In this document: positions 12,301-24,300 of the stretch, in pieces | Layout of the letters: each line of letters begins with the position of its first letter | Numbering within the stretch: the stretch's first letter is position 1 | Source of the DNA: Bolinopsis microptera | Taxonomy: Eukaryota; Ctenophora; Tentaculata; Lobata; Bolinopsidae | DNA: 60,000 nt | Direction of reading: 5' to 3' | Assembly: GCF_026151205.1 (NCBI RefSeq) | Contig: NC_087082.1 | Location: 2,820,001-2,880,000 of the forward strand | Translations under genes and position numbers: made by a program | Notes under the pieces: generated by a model | What the model saw: only the letters and a program-made list of their open reading frames with translations | Databases searched by the model: none | What the model was told of the DNA's origin: nothing

Positions 12301-15300
12301 TCTGTTTATCCTGAATGGGATTATGTTGGAACCAGTATGTTTCTACAGGTCCGGACTGGTATAAAATTCTGCCGTCCACCTAACTGATCAGTATTCAGTT
12401 TTAGGTCTTGTCTTTTTTTAATAGTTACATGCAGGGGAACGTGATGGTTTTGAATTTTTCTCGATCAATGACTCTTGTGCCGTAGGCACAAAAGAGTCAA
12501 GGACAAGGGTTAGCAAACAAGGTGTTTGTACATTTTAGCTTGTGTCCACGTGCACGTTTGTTCATCCAGAGTTTTAAGTTGCTATGGTAACATATACGCA
12601 AAATTATTTTTGCGTCATATTTTCCAGTTTGACAGTAACATACAATTAGAATATACTAATATAAATACTATGACAGGGCGAAAAATAAATATTTACAAAT
12701 CAATCTACCGTAATTTGCCCATACCCTTAAACAGCGTTTTTAAAGGCATCGTTTTTGACAATAATGTCAGCCTGCGAGTAGCCGATCAATGGCAAATTAT
12801 TACCTTATATGGGCATCACGAGGGGTATAAGCCGATTATAATGAAGGTATTTCTGAATGGTAGATCCAGAGTTCTGACATATGCTGTTTAAAGAATGTCC
12901 CTTTCCACCGATTATTACGTCATTTCTCGCCACTAATTACCGGTTATTGACCGGTTATTGACCGCGCGGTTATTGACTGGTAGTGAGGAATGACAGTTCC
13001 CCAAAAACCCTTCAATATTGAAAGTGACATAATCTCCTATTTTCAAGTGATATAGATCTATTCGACTTTCCGGGGGAAAGCTTTTCTCGTCATGATTTGT
13101 AATGAAACAAGTGCGCTAAAAGTCTTTTAATCCATGAGGAATCTCCACGTGTCGGTAATTTTTATATTTTAAAACTAGTTTTCTCTTTCTAGCCACACTT
13201 AACACTAACAGTCTTGCTGGGTTTGCTCAAGGTGGATGATTCTTTAGTTGATTGTATCGGATAAGACAAACTCACTAGGCTAGGGCATATAATATAGTGG
13301 ATTAGTTTCCTGGAAATTGTTGAGAGAGCTATGAATCTGTATTGGATTCTACCTTCACATGAAGCAAGGCCCATTCAGATCCACGAGTCACCCAATCTAT
13401 TGATGTGATGAGAAGAATTTGTGAAGTAAACCATAGTCTGTGACAATGAAACTGGTCGTATGTGATATCATTATCATCAACCCTTCACAGTATTCTCCAT
13501 ACTTGCTAAATGCTAATCCAATATAACATGGTCGTGGCCTAGTCTGTTGAACGGTCGTAATTTTGCTTCGATTCTTTGCTATCACTTCCTTAGGAACACA
13601 TTTGTAGATTGTAAGGACTCAGTGAGCGAGCAAGTTATAAGCAATCCAATCATTGCCCGCTCGATTTACTAAAACGTTGAACAAAACCAGTTAATCGACG
13701 GATTTCTATTTCAATTTTATAATGTAGCGTAGTTTTTAGTTTAGTCGATGGATTTCTCCTACAAAAAGATTTAATATTGCAGTTTTAGCAGGTACATCGT
13801 AATGCTCCCTAAATTTGTTGAATCATTTAAATCGAAGACGCTGGTGTGTTTTAGTGCAAATACAGACAAATGATGCAACGTAGTTATTAGTTTAGTCGAT
13901 GGATTTCTCCTACAAAAAGATTTAATATTGCAGTTTTAGCAGGTACATCGTGATGCTCCCTAAATTTGTTGCACCATTATCGAAGACGCGGTTTATTTTA
14001 GTGTAAATACAGACAATGATCTCATTTATCAGAGAAAAAAAGTCCCGTAGTTGTAATCGATTATAATTTTCTTTTCGATAAATAACTGATGGTAAAATCT
14101 TTGTTTTTAAACTGTTCAAGTGCATTATTGTTAGTCAGGTGTTTGTATTTGCAAACAGAGTTAAACGTTCGTTGCAGCATTTCTCTGGCTAAAGACTGCA
14201 CGAAAACCCAAACAAGGCTCCAAAAATTAGCCTCGTAATGAACGATTATAGGGGAGATAATTGTAAAATGTGGGGCGGTTCCCTTGGGACAAGATCGTAT
14301 TAAAACGCTTCCCTCCACACAAATAGGTCAGTAAGCTCTGGGATCTCACTAAAGAATGTCTCAGTTCCTCGTTCTATCACTGATATTGGGCGTGGCCCAA
14401 TCTGCGAGTCTCGCTTCGGAGTCCGATAATGCCTTAGCTGTGAGTATAAGCGTACTTTTTACTTTTTACTTTTTTCATATTATTGGACCATTGGCAATGG
14501 AATTTATGGTTTGAGCAAGATTTTTATGTATCTTGAAATAGTTTAATCCAAATCAAACAAAAAAGTCCGTCCTGATCCGCGCACTATTATTCACATGGCA
14601 TACAGGGCATTAAAAAAGCAAGGGGACAATAAAATTGTTCGTAAACTTAACCTCACAACACCAGGACGGAGACGAGTGTTTGACCGGCTACAATATGAGG
14701 TACGACCTGGAGTGCCGGAGGAAGAGGCGGGCAGCAGCGGAGGAGGCGGAGAAGTTAGAACTACAGTTAGCAGATCAGGTGGTTGAAGAGGGGGAGGGGA
14801 GGGCGCTGGTAGAGGAGGAAGAGGAGGATCTCAGTAAGAGGTGAGTGGGGTAGCTGGTTCAGGATAGTTCAATTTCACAAGTAATGTTTGTTTCATACAA
14901 ATTAAACGAACGAACCGTTCTGAGGTTTAAATTGGATTTTTTGTTTGTGCTGAATAAATGCCTCCCATGAAGTGTACGCTGGTAATTTATGATATGTTCC
15001 ATATCTCAGGTCAGCAGATGAGCAGGACTGGAACTACAGTGCCCGACGTGGTCGCGGCAAAAGGTGATCAATTTCTACATAGTATACCTTAGTTCCCAAA
15101 AATTTGTGTGCAATTAAATTGAGCACAATTTATTTGAGCCCGAAAAATTTGGGCAAAAAATTTGAACTCATTTGGGCGACCGAAAATTTGGGCACAAATT
15201 CTTCGAAAAATGAACGATTTTCCACTAAAATTGGGGGGGGGGGGGGGGGGGGGGGCCAACCATATTAAAGTATATTAAAATGTAGGATTTTTCCCGATTT

Positions 15301-18300
15301 TGACCCGGGGATATACTTTAATATACTGTAATATACCTACAATATACTTTAATATCCCTATCTCCTTGGAGGCCTACTTCAAAAATTGTTGCCCAAAATA
15401 AGCTTGAAATGCAATTCTTAATCAATTCCAAAAAGTTCTTGAAAAAATATTGAAAACTGATGGAGTTATTTCAATTTTAATGAAGTCATTTTGGCTAGTA
15501 TTCCGAACCGAGATATTATGTGCAATTTTCCCAATTTTGTTCATGGAGGTCTTTTTACTTAGTATCCACTATATTCAACAAACACTGAGTTATATCTTTC
15601 ACATAGAGTTAGTCTCATTAAAAATTATTGAAATTTTATCGAATTTGGTCAAAAGCGAATTTGGGCAAAAGCGTATGCCCAAATATGGGCATACTTTTTA
15701 AAGCTCATAGCTCAGCCAATTTTTGACCAATCTGGATGGAAATTCATGTACTAGTCCTAAAACAGGCTTATCTTGCGAATCTGAGTGAAAAATATAGTTC
15801 ATCATGTAAATCTTAACGAAGAATATAAATCTTCTAATTGTAGGTATATTAAAGTATATTAAAATGTAGGATTTTTTCCGATTTTGACCCGGGGATATAC
15901 TTTAATATACTTTAATATGGTTGGCCCCCCCCCCCCCCCCCCCCCCCCCAAATTTCAGTTAGATATTTGCCTTAGTTCATTATTATTCTTTATTATTCCA
16001 GTCATTTTGCTTTCAATTGTAAGCATGTAGGTGGTAGTCTGAGTTGTTTCACATTATAAAATTTACGATCTGCCCAGTAACTACTAAAAAATACAGAGAT
16101 GATGGCACAGTACAAAATGATAGATATATACAATAGTGATATTTAGTCTCTCAATCAGATAGTATATTTAAAAGGGAGGCCAGATGACATAAGGAAAGGC
16201 TTTGAGAAGTCGGGTATAACTGATGCTTGTAGATCAGACTTTACGGTGGATGATAATCCATTTGCAGATCTTGTTTAAATCTGAAAATCTCTAGCTATCC
16301 GTACCTCTAGCCATTTGTTTTATTAGTAGCTGTTAGCTATTCCAGTAATTTCTATTCATTTAAAATATAAGCCTTTTTAATTGGTCAAGCCATGAATGAC
16401 AGATTAGAAAACTAAAATTTCAAATATTATTTCACTTGGATATGAAGAAAAAGCCATCTTTCTATAGATTTCAGGGCCACAGGCCAAATGCCAAAAGTTT
16501 GGTTAGCAAAAAATTTAGCAGACGGAAAAGATTTACGCAATTAATTTGGTCTGCAAAAAATTTGGGCGAGAGGCCCGCTCAAATTTTTTATCGCCCAAAT
16601 TTTTGGGAATTAAGGTATTGTATCTTGTGTTGTATTTGTATTATGTGATGGTTGATGGTTTGAATAAAAACTGCAACTTTAACTCAAAATTATAAGTGCA
16701 AGGGGTGTGTGTTAATATAAAATCGCACGATTGATATTTATATTGATAGTAATTCATGATTATTGATTATTACACAATGAACGTAGAACAAAATATCTGT
16801 AAATGGTCGATATTTGATATTTATGAATCTAATATACTTTTATCTCAGGTCCAACAATGAGGAGCAGGACTATGGCAACTATAGGCGGGGAGAAAAAAGG
16901 TAAATATTATCTCATTGAATAATCACATTATATTATTTAATAAGAAACTTTCTTAGTTCAAATCTCGATTTGAGAGAGATCGTTTCATACTTTAAAATAC
17001 AGAGGCCTGATTCTGTCATAGAAACACGCGACCGCCAATTTTTCCTTAAAATGAAACTCACAGATCGGCTGAAGAGCAAGACTACGGTAACTACAGACGA
17101 GGGTAGGTTGAGTGCATTCTATATCTTAGTCTTAGTCACGTGATATATCTTAGTCTTAGTCACGTGATAGTCTTAGTCTTAGTCACGTGATACATTCTAT
17201 ATCTTAGTCTTAGTCACGTGATACATTCTATATCTTAGTCTCAGTCACGTGATAGTCTTAGTCACGTGATCTTAGTCTTAGTCACGTGATACAATAAAAT
17301 AACTGCGTTCGTCAACTGATTGATAACGCGCGTTAACATTATATGGTATTGCTGATCTCCTTGTCAGTAACATATTAATAAAATTTCCTGACAATTTTAA
17401 ATTAAAATCGCTAACGGAATACTAGATGTCTGAGAGAGTTGTGATCAGTCTGAAATATTCTAAATATTTTAACTCCTTTTTTACCAGGGATTCAGAAGAT
17501 CAAGATTACGGGAACTACAGGCGAGGCGACTAAACGAACTGGTGATCCGGGGGGACTCTCAGAGCACCATGATGAATTTGGGTGTCTATTAAAGATATTT
17601 ATGTCCCCATGACTATATTATAAACGCTATTTATGGGCGAACTGCCAGGGGTTTAACTAGATGAGAGGGGTATAGGACACGAAGGCTGAGGACACAAGAA
17701 TTGACGTCAACGTATCATAAACAAACGTTGAAATCAAATTGTATGATGTTACAAGTTTATTATTGGTTTTGGTTCTTTATTTTGGACGGTGTTTGGTTCC
17801 ACCCTCGTGTACACTGTTCATGTTACTATGTTAACTCTTAATATGAGTATCATGAGATCCGCCCTCGTTTCCATGAGTATTGCCCTCGTGTCCTCCGCCC
17901 TCGTGTCCGGTTCCCAGATGAGGGAACTAGTTTATTGTTTTTTCAGTTTGTGTTGGTGTCATTTGCTTCATTCTACTTTATGCAACTTTGAAATGTGTGT
18001 CTTTGATTTGTATTACCACCGAATTTAGGTAGCAAAATCTTTTATGTGCTAAACAGTAAAAATAACTTATTTGGATGGGGAAAAGTGACAAATCACAGAT
18101 TATAATTTAACAAATCTGTTTGTCATGGTATGACGAGACACAACTATGATAGTGTCACACTGTCAAATCAATCCTAACAGGATTAATTTAACCAATATTA
18201 GGATGAAGTATAAGAGGGAAGGAGAAGTTGTAAAGAAGATTTCTATAAAGGGTTTATGGGCATGAATTCATAAAATAGGTCTTAGAAATTCGACTACGTT

Positions 18301-21300
18301 AACAGTTCCTCAATCCTGAAATTAAGATAATTTTCATTAAAACAAGAAGAACAAACCTTCTTCTCCCACTTCTCGTCCTCTTCCTTAAGCTCAAAGTAGA
18401 CCCGACACAACTCCATGGCTCTGAAGACGAGGGAGGGCAGGGTGTACTGTATTCTCTTGTCTCCTCCGAGCAGCAGGTGTTTCTTGCACATGTTCAGGAT
18501 GAGAAACTGTTGGTCTGGTACTTGGGACGCCATCTGGTGAACAACTCGTCCTGCAGGAAGAGGGGGGTTTAGTGATATGCAACGGGGGAGGGGGGGGGGG
18601 GCGGGGGGGGGGTTAGTGATGATTATATGCAACGGTGGCAATATGTAGGTGCGGTGGTATTTTGTAAATAGTGCGATTCCGCACCCACCGCACCCACTGC
18701 ACTTGCCTTTGATATGCAAACACAATAAAATAAATGGGGAGAAAGTTCTGTTATCTTATCGTCACTTGCAAAGATTATTAAATCAAAGTGACCACTCAGT
18801 AGTAAAAATTGTTAAAATAAGGCCGCTATGATAATGAAGTAAGCTAATAAAATTAATTTTGATTTTTGTGTTGAATAACTGACACAAATTTCTAAACGAT
18901 CGTTTTGTCATAATTAATAATAATTCGAATTAAGAAAAACTTTTGGAACACTACCTTAAATCTGGGACAACCTATAACTATAACTTGATGCAGTCAAACC
19001 AAAAATAATAGTACAATGTACATACTAGGTTTATTAGTGTTTTTTGCCTCTTTTTGACTAAACGTAATATATAACTTAACACCCTTAAAATCTTTTCGGA
19101 GAATAAACTGGAAGGACATTTTTACGTGACAAAACCACCTTGTACCTTTGTACCATCTTACAAATAAAACTTTTGTAAAACTAATGAAAAACGTTTCCCC
19201 GCATTAAAAAAGTGTCGGCTTAAACATTGTACTAAACTTGCCACCGCAGTGTCCACTGTCCAAATTATGCGACACCTGGACACTTTGTGTACTTTACTGA
19301 GGCCCCTACACATTTATATATAAAGTGGGTGATTTTACTTCGTTTCTTGTGACCTGCTTGTTTTTATCAAATTATTCCTTTGAAATGAGGTCACCTTGCA
19401 CCGTTGTCAAGGGTACTTTATTGCAACCAGATTTCACAATTCTTTATACTTGGAGTTTTGGCTTTGTTTTACAAATTATGTATACATTTCAATGACAAAT
19501 CTTAAAAGTTCCAGGAAGCTATATATGGGTCTCTTGAGGACTCGAATCAGATGGTTAACTAAGAGCAAAACATTACTCCTATTAATTGTGTTTCTATCAG
19601 TGTCACTGTATTCTCTGCAGACTGGCATCAACAGAACAAGTTACCAGGTAACCGAGCTATCTAGTAACCAGACATCAGTTACCAAGTTACCAGGTAACCA
19701 GTTCCATCAGCACCGTCTCAGGTGGTGGTGGATGGGCAGGTGTGTAGACTCCCCAGATGGTCACAATCTAGTTGCGACATGGTGCGATCCTGATCAGGTT
19801 CAGAGTTTCAGTCTCACAACTGACTACAAGCTCATATATGATCGTACTGCTAAATGTGTCGGATACAATTCTTTAAAACAGAATTCTCCTCTTCTTCTCT
19901 TCGATTGTGATGCAAAAGAACTGGAAAACGTTTATCTCTTCCAATTTGATATCCTGAACAGTTCATATCTAATACCAAAATCCAGTGATAAATCTGATCA
20001 ACTGTGTATGTCTCCTATTTCTAGGCCAAAGAATAATCCTAGTCTTAACGATCCTGTTGGTATGGCAAAATGTAACGATATTGCCTCTAGGCTTTTAATT
20101 ATGGAAGAACAATTCTTCCAAAACGACAGAAAACTTCTTAAAAACCTCATCATACCTCCAGGAGACAAATCTTGTGACTTCAAAGCGTGCGGGATGAACA
20201 AGCAAACACCACTCATAAAACAGCTGCCACCAGAACAGATCACTAAATGTTCGGAGCCCTGGAAATGTGTCACAGTTGTCATTAAAACTGCTCGACGCCC
20301 TCGCTTAGTTCTGCGGTTAGCTCAATCTATAAGGGATAGTTACGGTTACGACCTACCTATCTCTTGCTTTGACGACGGACCAGATAATCACTCGATAGAA
20401 ATCCAGCAGCAGATCTCTCAGTATCCATTATTGAACTATGTAGTGGGCAGTAAAGAGAACTACGGTATTGCAGAGGGTAGGAATATGGCACTGTCTCTAG
20501 TCCGAACCAAGTACTTCTTCCTGCTAGATGATGACATGATGTTCCTCGAAACTACTGAAATGAGTGTGATGATCGATATTCTTGACACAACCGACGCAAC
20601 CGTGGTTGGGGGTGAAATGGTTGACAGGGCCAATTTTGCTTCCTTGTTAAAGTTTGGGTATTTCGGGGGAACGAAAAGAAAAATGGGATTATTCATTGGG
20701 ACATGTGATAAAGCAAACCGAACTGTGCCGAACTATTCCATGTGCGTACAATGTGACTTAAACACAAACGTTTTCATGGCGAAAACTGAATCCATACTCT
20801 TGCTTGGAGGATGGGACCCAGAACTCAAAGTACTAGAGCACAAGGACTTCTTTATCCGGCTAAAAGCAGCAGCACTTAAACTAGCTGTGTGCAGGCACGT
20901 CAAGGTAAAACACGATCCTCCGGGAGAGGGTTCAATAGATCGGAATGAGGAGTATCTGGCTAAGAGAAAAAGTAATTATTATAGGTACACTAATTTACTG
21001 GTAAATCGGTACAATATTGAAGGTATTTTCGCTAAGTACGGACAGGAGGTTAACGATGAGGGGGAAGTGATGTTCTTTGATAAGGATTAGGAGAATAATA
21101 AAACATGTTGATAGGGACTGTTGAATATTGATACTGTTGATAAGGACTGATGATAATAATAATGGCGAGCAATTCTTAAGAAACAAGATCAACTGCTCTT
21201 TTGTTAGCATGAACTTTAAAATATATAAAGATATAATACTAGAAACCTGCTGGTCGAAAGCTTTGTTCGAGGAAATTTTAAAAATCAGTTTTGTTTTAAT

Positions 21301-24300
21301 TTCTATTCATCATCATTCTAGCTCTGTACTACTGCAGTAATATGGATTTTATTTGACAATGACGACAACGTTGTAAGTATTCGGATTCCCGATACTTCTT
21401 ACCGAGTCAAAAAATATCAATCACATCCAAAATTATGAATAGTTATACCGCGAGCGTAAATGTGAGCTACTTGCTACTAGACAATCTTGTTTTCTTCGAT
21501 TTGCGCACTGATCTCTGTGTCTGTATTAGCCTTGACGTATCTAAACTTTCTGACTAAGAATGTTATTCTAAACGGTTTGTATCTCATTTGTATACAAGTT
21601 TAACTAATATGCATATGAGACATGGATTTAAGTGTTGGACCTCATTTTACCCAAATGTTAAGGGATTACTACTGTTCATTTATTGAAAAACTGTGAATCA
21701 ATCAACAAACTCGCACAAGTTTCGGTGCAATGAGAGCAAACCATTTGAATCTTCAAGAAATAAAAACATTCAGATATCCATGTCACAAATGAGATATTTA
21801 TTGATAATCTATATTATATTTTAAACTTGAAGAAATATATATTTTAAAGTTCATGCTACCAAAAGAGCAGTTAATCTCCATTCTCATAAATAAAAATTAG
21901 TCAGTACTCACTATTATCAATATATTCAACAGTCCGTATCAACACCATTATCAATATTCAACAGTCCGTATCAACACCATTATCAATATTCAACAGTCCC
22001 TATCAACACCATTATCAATATTCAACAGTCCGTATCAACACCATTATCAATATTCAACAGTCCGTATCAACACCATTATCAATATTCAACAGTCCGTATC
22101 AACACCATTATCAATATTCAACAGTCCGTATCAACACCATTATCAATATTCAACAGTCCGTATCAACACCATTATCAATATTCAACAGTCCGTATCAACA
22201 CCATTATCAATATTCAACAGTCCGTATCAACACCATTATCAATATTCAACAGTCCCTATCAACACCATTATCAATATTCAACAGTCCGTATCAACACCAT
22301 TATCAATATTCAACAGTCCGTATCAACACCATTATCAATATTCAACAGTCCGTATCAACACCATTATCAATATTCAACAGTCCGTATCAACACCATTATC
22401 AATATTCAACAGTCCTTATCAACAATTTAACATAATTTATTTTCCTCAACCTTATCCAAGAACATCACTTCCCCTTCATCATTAACCTGCTGTCCGAATT
22501 TAAAGAAAATAGCTTCAATATTGTACCGGTTCCTCATTAAACCGGCAAACCTCCCTTGATTACTTTTTCTCTTTGCCAAATACTCCTCATTCATATCTAT
22601 TGAGCCCTCTTCTGGAGGATCGTGTTTCACCTTGACGTACTTGCATAGAGCTACTTTAAGTGCAGCAGCTTTTAGCCGGATGAAGATGTCCTTGTGCTCT
22701 AGTATTTTGAGTTCTGGGTCCCATCCTCCAAGCGAGAGTATGGATTCAGTTCTCGCCATGAAAACGTTTGTGTTTAAGTCACATTGAAAGCACATAGGAT
22801 AGTTCGGAACGGTTCGGTTTGCTCTATCACATGTCCCAATGAAGTATGCCATTTTTCTTTTCGTTCCCCCGAAATACCCAAACTTTAACAAGGAAGCAAA
22901 ATTGACCCTGTCAATCATTTCACCCCCAACCACGGTTGCGTCGGTTGTGTCCAGAATATCGATCATCACACTCATTTCAGTAGTTTTGAGGAACATCATG
23001 TCATCATCTAGCAGGAAGAAGTACTTGGTTCGGACTAGAGACAGTGCCATATTCCTACCCTCTGCAATACCGTAGTTCTCTTTACTGCCCACTACATAGT
23101 TCAATAATGGATACTGAGAGATCTGCTGCTGGATTTCTATCGAGTGATTATCTGGTCCGTCGTCAAAGCAAGAGATAGGTAGGTCGTATCCGTAACTATC
23201 CCTTATAGATTGAGCTAACCGCAGAACTAAGCGAGGGCGTCGAGCAGTTTTAATGACAACTGTGACACATTTCCAGGGCTCCGAACATTTAGTGATCTGT
23301 TCTGGTGGCAGCTGTTTTATGAGTGGTGTTTGCTTGTTCATCCCGCACGCTTTGAAGTCACAAGTTTTGTCTCCTGGAGGTATGATGAGGTTTTTAAGAA
23401 GTTTTCTGTCGTTTTGGAAGAATTGTTCATCCGTAATTAAAAGTTTAGAAGTAATGTCGTCACACTTTACCATACCAACAGGATCGTTAAGACAAGGATC
23501 ATACTTTCTTCTAGCAATAGGAGACATACACAGTTGATCAGATTTATCACTGGATTTTGGTATTAGATATGAACTGTTCAGGATATCAAATTGGAAGAGA
23601 TAAACGTTTTCCAGTTCCTTTGCATCACAATCGAATAGAAGAAGAGGAGAATTCTGTTTTAAAGAATTGTATCCGACACATTTAGCAGTACGATCATATA
23701 TGAGCTTGTTGTCAGTTGTGAGACTGAAACTCTGAACCTGATCAGGATCGCACCATGACACAACCAGATTGTGACCATCTGGGGAGTCCACACACCTGCC
23801 CACCCACCACCACCTGAGACGGTGCTGATGGAACTTGTTACCTGGTAACTTGGTAACTGATGTCTGGTTACTAGATAGCTCGGTTGCCTGGTAACTTGTT
23901 CTGTCGATGCCAGTCTGCAGAAAATAAAGTGACACCGATAGAAACAAAATTAATAAGAGTAATGATTTGCTCTTAGATATCCATCTGATTCGAGTCCTCA
24001 AGAGACCCATATATTAGCTTCCTGGAACTTTTAAGATTTGTCATTTGAAATATATGTATAGTTTATACACTATACAGTATACACTATACATGTAAAAAAG
24101 TCCCAAGATGAATAATTGTAAAATCTGATAGCAATAGCGTACCCTTGACAATGGTGCGGGCAGGGTAACCTCATCTCAAAGGAATAACTGGATAAATATT
24201 TAGCGGGAGAAAAGCAAGCGGGTCACAAGAAAAGAAGTAAAATCTATTAGAAAAGACCCGCCCTTTTTGTATACAAACGTGTAGTGGCCTCAGTAAAGTA

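Larger units (their letters stand above)
10478..14355. other. VPS35 intron segment, no supportable gene
   Basis: It contains a 52-bp-arm hairpin (11618-11746), a pair of GGATCACGTGATT motifs near 11775-11800, a dispersed hairpin repeat (about 12466-12525), an imperfect foldback near 12910-12990, and a ~153-bp tandem duplication (13722-14018). The 121-codon plus frame at 12526-12891 overlaps the dispersed repeat and resembles no family I know. The end of the segment is the upstream region of the peptide-precursor gene. Confidence 0.5.

Noticed and set aside
12526-12891. 121-codon plus frame
   Set aside because: Begins in the dispersed hairpin repeat and its composition is typical of AT-rich noncoding DNA.
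19396-19524. N-terminal extension of glycosyltransferase copy 1 from ATG 19396
   Set aside because: The paralogue shares the DNA but is out of frame there; conservation of the frame starts at MGLLRTR.
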